A stretch of DNA of 64,000 nt from Halichoerus grypus (GCF_964656455.1 NC_135718.1:52109008-52173007), one strand, 5' to 3'; positions 1 through 11,480 are shown, counted from the first letter of the stretch. The notes: generated by a model from the sequence alone, not told the origin. Numbers and translations: made by a program.

Positions 1-159
1 GTAGCATACTTTCAAAGTTCATACATATTATACAGTACTTTATTCTGATGGCTTAATACTATTCCATTGTATGAATATACCATAATTTATTTATCCATTC
101 ATAAGTTGGTATAAGTTTGGATTGTTTCCACTTTTTAGCTATTAAGAATAATGTTGTTA
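1..159 (-). repeat. Old LINE-1 fragment, minus strand (left part)
   Basis: The text ATTCCATTGTATGAATATACC and the following bases are the reverse complement of the 3' part of a LINE-1 ORF2. It continues at 1151 after a younger insertion. Confidence 0.75.
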
Positions 160-1134
160 AATCAAAACCTCAATGAGATACCACCTCACACCAGTCAGAA
201 TGGCTAAAATTAACAAGTCAGGAAATGACAGATGTTGGCGGGGATGCGGAGAAAGGGGAACCCTCCTACACTGTTGGTGGGAATGCAAGCTGGTGCAGCC
301 ACTCTGGAAAAGAGTATGGAGGTTCCTCAAAAAGTTGAAAATAGAGCTACCATATGATCCAGCAATTGCACTCCTGGGTATTTACCCCAAAGATACAAAA
401 GTAGGGACCCGAAAGGGTACGTGCACCCTGATGTTTATAGCAGCAATGTCCACAATAGCCAAACTGTGGAAAGAGCCAAGATGTTCATCAACAGATGAAT
501 GGATAAAGAAGATGTGGTATATATATACAATGGAATATTATGCAGCCATCAAAAGGAATGAGATCTTGCCATTTGCAACGACGTGGATGGAACTGGAGGG
601 TATTATGCTGAGCGAAATAAGTCAAACAGAGAAAGACATGTATCATATGACCTCACTGATATGAGGAATTCTTAATCTCAGGAAACAAACTGAGGGTTGC
701 TGGAGTGGGGGCTGGGGGGGGAGGGATGGGGTGACTGGGTGATGGACACTGGGGAGGGTATGTGTTCTGGTAAGCGCTGTGAATTGTGCAAGACTGTTGA
801 ATCTCAGATCTGTACCTCTGAAACAAATAATGCAATATATGTTAAGAAAGAAAAAAAAAGAAGAAGAAGAATGTAGCAGGAGGGGAAGAATGAAGGGGGG
901 GAAATCGGAGGGGGAGAAGAACCATGAGAGACGATGGACTCTGAAAAACAAACTGAGGGTTCTAGAGGGGAGGGGGGTGGGAGGATGGGTTAGCCTGGTG
1001 ATGGGTATTGAGGAGGGCACGTTCTGCATGGAGCACTGGGTGTTATGCACAAACAATGAATCATGGAACACTATATCTAAAACTAATGATGTAATGTATG
1101 GGGATTAACATAACAATAAAAAAAATTAAAAAAA
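160..1134 (+). mobile_element. Young 5'-truncated LINE-1 insertion with intact target-site duplication
   Basis: The element holds the end of ORF2, a 3' UTR and an A-rich tail. A perfect 16-bp target-site duplication, AAGAATAATGTTGTTA, lies at 144-159 and 1135-1150. The 3' UTR has two related copies of a block starting ACAAACTGAGGGTT, near 687 and 951. The high integrity and perfect duplication suggest a fairly recent carnivore L1. Confidence 0.9.
173..664 (+). pseudogene. LINE-1 ORF2 C-terminal fragment (163 codons)
   Basis: An open frame encoding the C-terminal end of the L1 endonuclease/reverse-transcriptase protein. Recognisable L1 phrases are [18 protein letters not shown], the Cys-rich motif, then [13 protein letters not shown] and DEWIKKMWYIYTMEYYAAIK. 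It lacks the endonuclease and reverse-transcriptase domains because the insertion is 5'-truncated. It is therefore a dead fragment without a promoter, though the frame itself is unbroken. Confidence 0.88.
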
Positions 1135-1150
1135 AAGAATAATGTTGTTA

Positions 1151-1650
1151 TGCACATTCGTGTATAAGTTTTTGAATGAACATGTCTTAATTTCTCTTGG
1201 GTATATGGCTAGGAGTAGAATTGCTGGGTCATATTGTAATTCTATGTTTAATCTTTTAAGGATCTGCCAGACTGTTTTCTAAGGTGGCTGTACCATTTTA
1301 CATTTCTACCGTAAGTGTAGGAGGTTTCAGATTTCTTCATATTCTTGCCAGCACTCATTATCTTTTTGATTATAGTCATCTTAGTGAGTGTGAAGAGGTA
1401 TCTCATTGTGATTTTCATTTTTTAAAAATTTATTTATTTGAGAGAGAGTGAGCAAGAATGTGAGTCAGGGGAGGGGCAGAGGGAGAGGGAGGGAATCTCA
1501 AGCATACTCCCCACTGAGCATGGAGCCTGTTGCAGGGCTCGATCTCACCACCCTGATCATAAGCTGAGCTGAAACCAAGAGTCGGACACTTAACCGACTG
1601 AGCCACCCAGGCACCTTGTGATTTTGATTTTGATTTTGTTATTTAACTTG
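1151..1650 (-). repeat. Old LINE-1, minus strand (middle part), interrupted by a SINE
   Basis: Continues the L1 at 1-159: GTGGCTGTACCATTTTACAT and GTGTGAAGAGGTATCTCATT are the usual antisense ORF2 phrases. The SINE at 1421-1615 splits it. Confidence 0.75.
1421..1615 (-). mobile_element. CAN SINE, antisense
   Basis: Antisense copy from TTTATTTATTTGAGAGAGAG to CTGAGCCACCCAGGCACC. Flanked by TTGTGATTTT at 1406 and 1616. Confidence 0.92.
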
Positions 1651-1983
1651 TGTTTAAAAACTTACTATTATTAAAAATTATTAAAAAAATACTTCTAAGT
1701 ATACTTAAAATTATTAATTATCATTATTAAAAATAGTTTATTTTTTAGAACAGTTTTAGGTTTATAGAAAAATTGAGCAGTGTAGAAAGAGTTCCCATTT
1801 GGTGCCCCCCCATAGTTTCTCCTATTATTAATTTTTTACATTAGTATAGTACACTTGTTACAATTAATGAACGAATATTGATATGTTGTTATTAACTGAA
1901 GTCCATAGTTTATTCAGATGTCTTCAGTTTTTACCTAATATCTTTTTTCAATTCCAAGTTCCTATCTAAAATTCCACATTACA

Positions 1984-2164
1984 GGGGTGCCTGGGTGGTG
2001 CAGTTGGTTAAGTGTTGGACTCTTGGTTTAGGCTCAGGTTGTGATCTCAGTGTCATGAGATGGAGCCTTGCGTCGGGCTCCGCACTTGGCGTGGAGTCTG
2101 TTTGGGATTCTCTCTTCCTCTGCCCCTCCTGCTTGTGCACTCTCTCTCTCTCAAATAATCTTTA
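1984..2164 (+). mobile_element. CAN SINE, sense; outer member of a nested pair
   Basis: Starts GGGGTGCCTGGGTGGTGCAG and stops at TCAAATAATCTTTA, directly against a second SINE. Its own A-rich tail seems to resume at about 2361-2378. Confidence 0.85.
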
Positions 2165-2360
2165 GGGGCACCTGGGTGACTCAGTCCTTAGGCATCTGCC
2201 TTCGGCTTGGGTCATGATCCCAGGGTCCTGGGATCGAGCCCCGCATTGGGCTCCCTGCTCAGCGGGAAGCCTGCTTCTCCCTCTCCCACTCCCCCTGCCT
2301 GTGTTCCCTCTCTCATTGTCTCTCTCTGTGTCAAATAAATAAATAAAATCTTTAAAAAAA
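2165..2360 (+). mobile_element. CAN SINE, sense; inserted into the tail of the preceding SINE
   Basis: Starts GGGGCACCTGGGTGACTCAG and ends AAATAAAATCTTTAAAAAAA. The pair as a whole is flanked by one 17-bp duplication (TAAAATTCCACATTACA at 1967-1983 and 2379-2395). Confidence 0.87.
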
Positions 2361-2745
2361 TAAAATCTTAAAAAAAAATAAAATTCCACATTACATTACT
2401 TGTCAGTTCTTTCTGGCTCCTCTTAGCTATAATGGTTTTGCATACTTTGATGTTTTTGATGATCTTGACAGTTTTGAGGAGTACTGGTCAAGTATTTTGT
2501 AAGATGCCCGTCTATTGGAATTTGTCTCATATTTTTCTCATGATTGGACTGGGGTCGAGGTTTTTGAGTAGAAGATCACAGAGATACAGTGTCATTCTCA
2601 TCGTATCATATCAAGGGTATGTATTATTGATGTGATTTATCATTGTTGATACTGAGCTTGATCACCTGGCTAAGGCACTGGTTGTCAGGTTTCTCCAGTG
2701 TAAAGTCACTCCTGCCTCTTTCCATACTCTGTTGTTGAGCAGTTT

Positions 2746-3465
2746 TTCTTGTGCTCATTATCCATTTATATATCTTCTTTGGAGAAATATCTATTCAGAT
2801 TCTTTTTAAATTGGGGTGTTAAAAGATATCATTTAGAATTTAGATTGTTTTTATTATTCAGTTGTAAGAATTCTTTATATATTCTTTATATATTCTAGAT
2901 ACAAGTCCCTTATATATAATTTGCAAATATTTATTCCCATTCTTTGGGTTGTCTTATTTTGATGAAGTCAAATTTATCTATTTTTTTCTTTTTCTTTAAT
3001 TTAATTTTTTTTAAATGTATTTATTTGACAGTGCAAGTAGGCAGAGCAACAGTCAGAGGGAGAGGGAGAAGCAGGCTCTCTGCTGAGCAGGGAGCCCGAT
3101 GCGGGGCTCGATCCCAGGACCCTGGGATCATGACCTGAGCTGAAGGCAGCTGCTTAATCGACTGAGCCACCCAGGCGCCCCTCTATTTTTTCTTTTACTG
3201 TTTATGTCATATCTAAGAAGACTTTGCCTAACTCAAGGTCATAAAGATATATGCTTACATTTTCTTCTAAAAGTTTTATAGTTTTAGTTCATTCCTTTGG
3301 ATATTTGAGACCCCATTGTGAGTCAATTTTTACATGTGGTGTGCCACAGGAGTCCAGCTTCATTTTCTTGCATATGGATATCCAGTTGCCTCAATGCCAT
3401 TTGTTAACGAGACTATTCTTTCCCCATTGAATTGTCCTGGCACAACTGTTTGATATTTAAGGTTC
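2746..3465 (-). repeat. Old LINE-1, minus strand (right part), interrupted by a SINE
   Basis: ATATCTTCTTTGGAGAAATA, TTTGATGAAGTCAAATTTAT and CCCCATTGAATTGTCCTGGC are antisense ORF2 phrases that continue the copy at 1-1650. Confidence 0.75.
2990..3181 (-). mobile_element. CAN SINE, antisense
   Basis: From TTTAAATGTATTTATTTGAC to GCCACCCAGGCGCCCC. Flanked by TCTATTTTTTC near 2976 and at 3182. Confidence 0.92.
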
Positions 3466-3669
3466 AGTTGAACATAGAGAAAAATTTAGTGTGTACATCT
3501 TAACACATTATCAGTAACTCTACCCAAAATCAGTTGAAGTTTGCTGAAGTATGGTAGAAATCTCAGAGGCTTTCATAACTGTTAGGACCAAAAATAATTC
3601 AGGAAACAATATTGCCAAAAATATAAATTACTCTGCTGACAGCTTACCACAACTGTAGACTCAATTTGG

Positions 3670-4284
3670 TTCTTTTTTTTCTTTTCCTTTTATTTGAGTA
3701 TAGTTGACACACAGTGTTATATTAGTTTCAGGTGTACAACTTAGTGATTTAACAAGTTTTCACCACAAGTGTAGCTACCATCTGTCCTGTTACATCAATA
3801 TTACAATATCATTGGCTGTATTCATTATGCTGTGCTTTTTATTGACTTATTTATTCCATAACTGGAAGCCTCCCTCTTCCCTTCACCCATTTTGCCCCAC
3901 TCCCAGCAACCATCAGTTTGTTCTCTGTATTTATAGGTCCAATTCTGCTTTTCATTTGTTTATTCTTTTTTTTTTTAGATTCTACTTATGAGTGGAATCA
4001 TACGGTATTTTTCTTTTTCAGCTTGACTTATTTCATTTAGCATAATACTGTCTGGGTCCATCCATTTTGTCTCACATGGCACAATCTCATTCTTTTTTAT
4101 GGCTGTGTAATATTCCATTGTATACACACCACATTTTCCTTATCCATTCATCTACTGATGGACACAGGTTGCTTCCATATATTGGCTATTATAAAAAATG
4201 CTGCAATAAACATAGGGATGCATATATCTTTTCAAATTAGGCTTTTTGTTTTCTTTGGGTAAATACCCAATAGTGGAATTAAGA
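3670..4284 (-). repeat. LINE-1 3' end, minus strand
   Basis: Begins with a T-rich run, then TATAGTTGACACACAGTG and TTAGTTTCAGGTGTACAAC (L1 3' UTR), and ends in antisense ORF2 (TGTAATATTCCATTGTATAC, ATAAACATAGGGATG). Confidence 0.85.
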
Positions 4285-4315
4285 TTCTCTCTCTCCCTCT
4301 CCCTCTGCCCCTCCC

Positions 4316-4348
<33 letters not shown>

Positions 4349-4400
4349 CCCCCCCACTCTCTTTCTCCCCCCTCCCTAAAAACAAATGAATAAATAAAAG
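4285..4400 (+). repeat. CT-rich tract and truncated SINE tail
   Basis: A long (TC)n/CCCTC tract followed by AAATGAATAAATAAAAG. It looks like the 3' third of a sense CAN SINE with an expanded pyrimidine tract; the tRNA-like head is absent. Confidence 0.6.
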
Positions 4401-4689
4401 AGAATGACAGATTTATTTTTTTTTACTTTCTGTGAGACTAGATTTTGATGATCCTGCAGTGTACTTGAGAGATATTTCACATTCTTACTGCTTTCTAGGA
4501 GCTTTCAGTCTAATTTAAGAAAATTTAAGCCCTTGTTCTAGAGATATGTTGGCTAATATTCATAATGATAATGCTATTTGAAGTAATTTTTAGGATGCAA
4601 GACGTAATTTAATATATGAATTTAAATGATGATGATATTGGAGTAGCAGAAACCCAAATAAATGGTCTCTGACTGCCTTTCCTCTTTTG

Positions 4690-4907
4690 TTTTTATTTTG
4701 TTTTTATTTTTTGGTGGTTTTTTGTTGTTGTTGTTTTGTTTTTGAGAGAAAGAGAGCATGTGCATGAACAGGGGTTGGGAGGGTTAGAGGGAGAGGGAGA
4801 GAGAGAATCCCAAGCAGGCTCCACACGCAGCACTGACTCGAGCCCACAATGACCCCAGCTGAAATTAAGAGAATGACACTTAACCCACTGAGGCACCCCA
4901 GCGCCCC
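4690..4907 (-). mobile_element. CAN SINE, antisense, diverged
   Basis: GAGAGAAAGAGAGCATGTGC to CACTGAGGCACCCCAGCGCCCC. Flanked by CTTTCCTCTTTT near 4677 and 4907. Its tail has decayed into a GTT-rich run. Confidence 0.8.
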
Positions 4908-6282
4908 TTTCCTCTTTTTTTAAGAGTCCATTTGTGTGAGAAATATACAAGTTCTCTTGGATGGTTTTACTGCATAGGCCTGTGCTTAACAGCCAAAGTT
5001 TCTCCAGAATGTGCCCTTAGAATCAGTTTTTTTTTTCCTTTTTTCTCTTTGTCTACAATATACCTTTTCTCAGTAATATGTATTTAAGTGAAATGATCGG
5101 ATATTTAAGGTATACACACTATTTATCAACACTGTGAATAAATCTCAGAATAAAAACTAGATACAAATTAGCTGTATAGTTTTTCTTGTTTTTCATGGAC
5201 TTTCCAGTATATTCTCCCTTAGAATATAGAGTCAAAAAGCTAGAATATTTTTGGGGGATTCCTTGTTGACAAGATCAATCTGTATCTTAGTTTCATTTTC
5301 CAAAACTCCAGTTTTACAGCTCTGAATTAAGCTCTTTTTTTTTTTTTCCTGTGAGCATATAACCCAGGGATCAAATGCTACTGTTTCTATGGGCTTCCAG
5401 TTGATATAAAGCAGTCTCTACCCTGCTCCTCCTCACCTCAATCCTCCATAGTTTATTTAAAAGTCCACAGACTTCCTCACTACCCTCTGGAGTGCTAGAA
5501 TCAAGAGGCTTTTATTTTCCAATTTGGCTCCTACTTGAGCCACTCAGCTCTTGCCTTTACTGCCAACATCAGCATTATCATTAGCATCTCAGAAATAAAA
5601 ACCAACAAAAATGGTTTTGCTTTGGGGTTACTCCAGGAGGGAGTCACCTTGGTTTTTCTTAGAGAAATTCTGTTTCTCTTTTATGACTTTAAGAGAAACA
5701 TAATGTTCTTTCATTAAATTGAACATTCTGCTGTACCCTACCTCACTTGCTAGTGGAGACCAATTATGAAAGGTTGTGGTATCGGACCAAGTAGGGACTT
5801 TTTAGCCTGTGTTCTTCCATTAAACCTGCCCCCACTCCCCATTTCTCTTGATTGCCTTATTCAAGTCTTAGAAGTAGTTTCTCCCTGCTGATGATATTTA
5901 TATATTTTTGTCTGAGGTCTTTGTCTCTTATGGTCAAAGGAAGGCTATTATATGTAATACTCCTTGCGTAGTACTTGAACAATATGACGAGTTTTGTTAA
6001 AGTACAATTTTAAAAAGTACTGTTGTAACCAGTCATCCAGCTTTAGGATCCCAGGACATTTAAACATGACTTCTGAAACCATATATATCACTCTCCCTCT
6101 TGACCTAGCAATCATGCTCACAAAAACTCTCCTACAGGCAGTTTGACACTTAGGTAGCAGACACCTGTAGTTACTCAATTTATTTTAGGTGGAGAGGCCC
6201 AGTGGTTGATGCAGGGTTGTCTCTATGTGAGACAGAATCTCCTGTGCAGTCTTGAAAAGGAAATAAGAAATGTCAAAAAATA
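4908..6282. other. Stretch without recognisable feature
   Basis: AT-rich sequence in which I see no coding exon, RNA gene or repeat that I can name. Short open frames here have no family resemblance. Confidence 0.5.
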
Positions 6283-6376
6283 GGGGCATCTGTGTGGCTC
6301 AGTTGGTCAAGTGTCCAACTCTTGATCACAGCTTAGGTCTCAGTGTCACAGTTGTGAGTTCAAGCCCCGCTGGTCC
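6283..6376 (+). mobile_element. CAN SINE head only, sense, without tail
   Basis: GGGGCATCTGTGTGGCTCAG to GTTCAAGCCCCGCTGG, then unrelated sequence. The CT-rich middle and A tail are missing, which is unusual for a copy made by target-primed reverse transcription. Confidence 0.75.
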
Positions 6377-8870
6377 GAGAAACAGCTATATACAAGGTGG
6401 AATATGATTATATAGAAGTGTTTTACATGAAGTATTTTCTGAGGGGCTTCAAAAGAGATTACAATCTGTTAGGGTGAGATTTTCCTGTGGATCACCTCCC
6501 TTGCCTGGCTAATATATGAAAAGTCATTTATGTAGTTACATTGTAGCTAGGGTTGAAGATCGGTAACTCTTCCCCAATTACTCTAGTTTTATTTGATTAG
6601 CCCTACAACAAATGTATAACCATCACTGAAAGACTTGATTAGAGAGCTTGACCTTGATATTTGTACATTCTTTTTTTGCATTTAGCACTGATCAATAGAA
6701 ATCCTGTTTTTCACAGTTCGGAATGACATCTCCACCCCCACCTACCACTAGGAGACCTGAGTTAGAATGCTAATGGTTAGCAAAAGAAAAGCAGTAGTAT
6801 CTTTTTTTTTTTTTTTTTTTAATTTGGGCACTCTTACTGTTGTGAAAGGAGTACTTTAGTATATTGTTAAAATGTAAGAGCTTAATTAGTTTTGGGCAGT
6901 GCCTGAATCTGTTCAATTTTATCAATAAATCTTAATTAAATCTCATATTTTCTCTCACAACCTGTAGAAATACAACAGACCTTCATATTTGGCAGGGTTT
7001 CTGCTGATGAGTTTTTAAAATCAGTATGCTTATAAAACAACTCCTTTCAATAAAGTTGTTTTATAACTGGGTGTAATACATAGAAGGGTGTGTGTTGATC
7101 CTCTGGGGCCTTTGTGCCCTGCTTGCAAATGTAAGTTCTGGCCTGACTGATCACATGTTTGGAGTCAGGACTCTGCCTGCTGTTTGTTCTTGGTGATATA
7201 ACTTGGCTTCTTCCCTGAGAGAGGGGTGGAGATCTTTCACTGTCCTTGCCTTTGGTTTCGGGAACCTTTGAGATCCCAAGCATTTTAGAATTGATCTTGA
7301 ATTCAAAAGCTCAGTTCACACAATAACTTTCTTGAAGAGTGTGTCTTGTTTAAGGAGGTGTTTTGCCTATTAAAGTGATATAATTTAAGTCCAGACAGTC
7401 TTGGAATTCTGAGTTAAGGATTCAAACAATGACATTGTTTTGGTTATTCTCTAAAGTACTATGAATGTGTCTTCTAGTGCTCCTTTTGAGTGTAGTGCAA
7501 AGGACTGTTTTTTAGGGCTGGCCCTCTGTTTGGAAGCAGCTGCTACTCTGCAGACTTCATTGTTATATTGCTGACCTTTGTCATCAGGAATGCCCCTGGA
7601 GAAAACAGCCTCCTAATTGTTTTTCTTAAGCCTCTATGAAGTTTGTGATATGTCCTTTCAAGTTACTTTTGGTTACTTTCTTAAGTTTACTTTGTTTACA
7701 TTTAATTGGAGGCCCCATCTTTTTAGCTTTATCATGAATTGTCAGTTCTGAGTTCCTGGTAGGTGGTAAAAAAGAATTGCCCTTTCCCTGTTGTCCTGTT
7801 CTGCAGGAAGCCTTTGTGGTTTAGATTCACAATTTCCCATTGTTGCTAGCTGCAGTTGTCTCCTCCCTCCTGTACCCTTCCCTCCCCACAACTCAGGCTC
7901 TTCCCTTGGCCCTCCTCATTCCTGGATCCCTTGCCCCACAAATGCCCTTGGGATTGCTGGAGTTTGAACGTGCTGCTGTCTGGTAAGTACTGTCCTTGTG
8001 GCAAAACTGCAAGTGGATGGAGGGATTTCGTCTTTGTGTCTGGTCAGTCCTTCTGAAGTGTTGCTTTTAATAACAAAAATTTAAACTTTGAAATTGAGGT
8101 TGTAAGACTCTCTTAACTTTGAGGAGGGCTCTGGCATACGACTGTTGTTTTTGCTCTACTCTCCTGTCTGTTTCAATTATTAATAAGTCTTTGGAAATTT
8201 GATTTTTATTATTGGTTTAAAAAAACATTCTCATGGATTTTATTGAGCTCATTAAGATTAAAGCAAATGTTATGGGTTTAATATTTTAAATTTCCTTCAA
8301 ATGGAAGTATATTTGTGATGTTTTTCTATTTATTTTCAGTATTAACATACTGATAAGAGTAATAATGAAGAAAAGATCTATTTTGTGGCTAAGCTGGAAA
8401 GTAGCATTTGCTTCTAAAATCAGAATGATTCTTTTTCCTCTCAGCAGAATGTTTTTGGCAAAATTCACTAAGATTTTAGCAATATGTTCTTAATTCTGGG
8501 AAATGGTTTGCTGAGTACTTCAGGATAACAGATGCTTCTGGGAATTATTTTTGGGGAAGTTAGATTTGTTCATTAGCTCCTGCTCCCTTGAGGTATGAGA
8601 TCTATAATGCTTTTGAAAGTAAAATATTTAATACTTAGTGTTCAGATTGAGTCAAATATCACCTTGATAATGGACTTTTTTATTTCTTTGGATTTTATGT
8701 TTTGATCCTCAACTAAGAAGCTGTACGTGCGCACACCTTTGGTTCTCCAAAAGTATTGCTAATTAAAGTCATTTTTATGGTAGAAAGTATGAGGGAAAAC
8801 TTGTTCGTGGGATGTTATTGCCGTTCAATTGAGTCATTTATTCAAGTGATAGTTGCACTTATACAATAAT
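6377..8870. other. Unique-looking stretch; one candidate exon
   Basis: No interspersed repeat that I recognise apart from a T run at about 6801-6820. It contains the splice-like pair at 7897-7982. An imperfect hairpin lies around 7035-7065 (AAAACAACTCC...AAAGTTGTTTT). No gene is supported. Confidence 0.45.
7897..7982 (+). other. Candidate noncoding exon upstream of USP54 (splice-site pair only)
   Basis: A long pyrimidine tract ending in CCCCACAACTCAG is followed 86 bases later by CTG|GTAAGT, a near-perfect donor, in an otherwise repeat-free stretch. USP54 needs at least one upstream 5' exon if the exon at 26653 is spliced, so this is a candidate. Splice-like pairs occur by chance, and I see no coding potential. 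Confidence 0.2.
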
Positions 8871-8874
8871 GACT

Positions 8875-9150
8875 TCCTGAGTTTTTATGATGTGGCAGGT
8901 GCTAGTTCCTGTGCTAAGTAAGTACTTTGCATTTACTTCTAATTCCCACTACAACCCTGCCACATAGGTAGCATTATCCCTCTGGGAAGCAGTCATACAT
9001 GGGTAGAAGGAACATGGATTTTTATTTTCTGCAAAATGAGAATAATCCCTATTTGGTAGATTAGGTGTGGGAATTAAAGGACATACCATGTGTATGGTGC
9101 CTAGCTCACAGTTGGTGTTCATTAAGTGGTGACTGCTATTACAATTTTAT
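8875..9150 (+). repeat. MIR-like SINE relics
   Basis: AAAATGAGAATAATCCCTA, GGAATTAAAGGACATACCAT and TGGTGCCTAGCTCACAGT follow the MIR 3' half. A second piece of opposite sense may precede it (GTGGCAGGTGCTAGTTCCTG). Confidence 0.6.
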
Positions 9151-10340
9151 AGCTAAATAACTTGCTGAAGGTCTCTCAGTTTTGAGTGTTAGAGCTAGGA
9201 TTTGAACTGGCTCAAAACCTGGAGTCTGGTAGCCTGTTTTTGTTTGAGTATTGTGAAGGCTTTTAGAGTAGATTTCAGTGGATCCCTGCCCATTCCTCCA
9301 CCTCCTGCCCCCATAGAGTTGGGGTTCTTTATAGATGCCCTTCTTTTCTTGGTATCCTCTGTCACCTTCCCAGTCATGTGCTTATTAGTCTCTCATACTG
9401 GAGTTGCTTGTGCCATTCAGTACCAGTGTTCTCCTAGCAGTAATGAGTGCAGTCACTGGCTTCCCTTCCTATTTTCCTCTTGTTGATAGAGCCATCATGC
9501 CTTCATAATTGTTTGTGCCAAAAGAATTTGGGTAGTGGTGTATTTATAATGATTCATAAATAGTGCGTAGTTGCAATCAAGCACTTAAATTAAGAAACCT
9601 TAGGGGCTTAAAAAATTAAGGGAAAAAATCTCTAGCTCTAAGTTATTGAGCCAGAAGATAATAGAGAGCAACTTCATGCAACTCATAGTTATCATTTTGC
9701 CTAATATAGTTGTCATTTTGGGGCCTAATTTAATTGCTGTGGATTCTCTTTCCTTTAACCCCTGCTGTTACTAGTTTGGTGCTATTAGCAGTGTGTTTGA
9801 GAAAGAGCATTGTGTTAGTCCTTCTGGCCATAGAGTATCTTTATTCCACAGACCTTTTGGAAACAGAATGTGTGATTTAGGTATGATATGATTTAGACAG
9901 TAGATTCAGGGAAGAGACAGAAAGATGATTTATCATACTTATAACTGAGTTAATCTCTAAACTGAAAAATGTGTTTCACAAAGCTTATTCATTTATTCTT
10001 TTATTTAACAAGTATTGAGCATCTGTTGAGTGTAAGACAGTGTAACTTTCTATATTGTATTCTAATAAAGTACAGATATACTGGTTAAGTACTGATTAAG
10101 GAAGTTCCTGGGAGGGAGGCAATACGTCCCAATTGGTAAGGAGCTGTATTTAGACAATTCTTTGGGAAACAATTTATTATAAATATAACTACTCCTTCCT
10201 AATAGGGCGTGACTATCATTAGTCTCTATTTCTGTAAGTTGCCAGCAGAATGGCTTTTTCAAACAGGTTTGCTGAGTGGAAAGGATTACTTGTATTAGGT
10301 GGGATTGGGAAGATGGGAGTGGGAAAGGGAGTAATATTCC
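9151..10340. other. Stretch without recognisable feature
   Basis: AT-rich, no exon, RNA gene or nameable repeat seen. Confidence 0.45.
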
Positions 10341-10540
10341 TTTTTTTTTTTTTTTAAGATTTTATTTATTTGACACAGAGAGAGAGAGAGCACAAGCAGG
10401 GGGTGAGTGGCAGGCAGAGGGAGAGGGAGAAGCAGGCTCCCCGCTAAGAAGGGAGCCCGATGTGGGACTTGATCCCAGGACCCCGGGATCATGACTTGAG
10501 CCGAAGGCAGACACTTAACCATATGAGCCACCCAGGCGCC
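10341..10540 (-). mobile_element. CAN SINE, antisense
   Basis: T run, AAGATTTTATTTATTTGACA, ending GAGCCACCCAGGCGCC. Flanked by GGGAGTAATATTCC and GGGAGTAATAGTCC. Confidence 0.93.
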
Positions 10541-10993
10541 GAAGGGAGTAATAGTCCTTATTGAGAAAAATGCTGGGCGTATACACAGAACACATCTTTT
10601 TTTGTGTTTGAAGGGATTAGCGGTAGATGAGGTTGGAAACTGTACATAGGTTAAGATTATAGAAGGCCATTTAAGGCCAAGGAGTTTTGACTGTATTTTG
10701 TCACTGAAGTTTTCTAAGCTAAACAGTGATTGATTGGAGTTTGCTTTTGGTAGTGTGTTATAGACAGGATTAGAAAGGTAAAAATAGTTTGGAAGTTATT
10801 ACAGTAGTCTAGGTAAATTGTATTGAGAATGTATTATTTTTAGATTACATTTGCCCTCATTTTGATATGGCTTTGGGTTTGTGCTATCAATTACAGTTTA
10901 ATTTTTTACATTAAGTTTATGTGTGTGTGTGTGTAAGAGAGAAAGGAAGAAGGAAAGAGAGTGGTATAGGGGATGGCCAATTATGATGATTTA
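10541..10993 (+). repeat. Possible L2 relic and short (GT)n
   Basis: AGAAGGCCATTTAAGGCCA, TTTTGACTGTATTTTGTC and GTTATTACAGTAGTCTAGG resemble the L2 3' region. A short (TG) run lies at about 10918-10934. The assignment is tentative. Confidence 0.4.
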
Positions 10994-11093
10994 CTTTTTT
11001 TTAAAGTAAACTCTATGCCCAATGTGGAGCTCGAACTCATGACCCTGAGATCAAGAGTTGCATGCTCTACCAACTGAGCCAGCCAGGCGCCCC
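10994..11093 (-). mobile_element. Short-type carnivore SINE, antisense
   Basis: About 100 bp, reading in sense GGGGCGCCTGGCTGGCTCAG, tRNA-like body, no CT-rich middle. A distinct subfamily from the long type. Confidence 0.85.
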
Positions 11094-11269
11094 CTCCAGC
11101 CGTCATAGTCAGAGCTCCTATTCTGTACTGTCCCTAAGTATTTTGCCTATATAATTTTGTTGAATACTCTCAACAGATCACATTTACTGTAGGTAGTAAA
11201 TGATCTGAAAGTGATGGAGCAGGTTTGGAATGTAGATTCATCTTATTCTTTATCATGATCATCAAAGCA

Positions 11270-11480
11270 TTTATGCCTCACTAATACCAGGTACTGGTCT
11301 AATTATACATGTATACATTATCCTCATGACAATCCCATGACTTAGGTGTTATTTATTAATTCCATTTTACTGATGAGGTACCTGAGACTTCAATAACTGA
11401 TTCAATAACTTGGTTATGATGTTGTTAGTTGTTAGATGGCGGAGTCCAGACCTGTTCTAACTTGCTGACTCTGGATCCCT
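11270..11480 (-). repeat. MIR, antisense
   Basis: CAGGTACTGGTCTAATTATA, ATTCCATTTTACTGATGAGG and TCTGGATCCCT follow the MIR reverse complement from tail to head. Confidence 0.7.

Larger units (their letters stand above)
1735..2745. repeat. Dispersed ancient LINE-like family X, copy 1, inserted in the old L1
   Basis: This unit separates two parts of one antisense L1. It shares phrases such as TTTTGAGGAGTACTGGTCAAG and GCTTGATCACCTGGCTAAGG with copies near 14850-15700 and 29560-29930. I take it as an ancient L1-related piece but cannot name the subfamily. Two SINEs at 1984-2378 interrupt it. Confidence 0.55.

Noticed and set aside
643..1071. 142-codon minus-strand frame rich in Pro, Ser and Thr
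   Set aside because: It is antisense to the L1 3' UTR; its composition reflects the G-rich repeat.
779..1108. 109-codon plus-strand frame with Lys and Glu runs
   Set aside because: It lies in the L1 3' UTR and the run is a GAA-rich simple repeat.
2324..2352. AATAAA polyadenylation signals as gene ends
   Set aside because: They are part of SINE tails; no transcript end is implied.
3704..3991. 95-codon frame with hydrophobic stretches
   Set aside because: Entirely inside an antisense L1 3' region.
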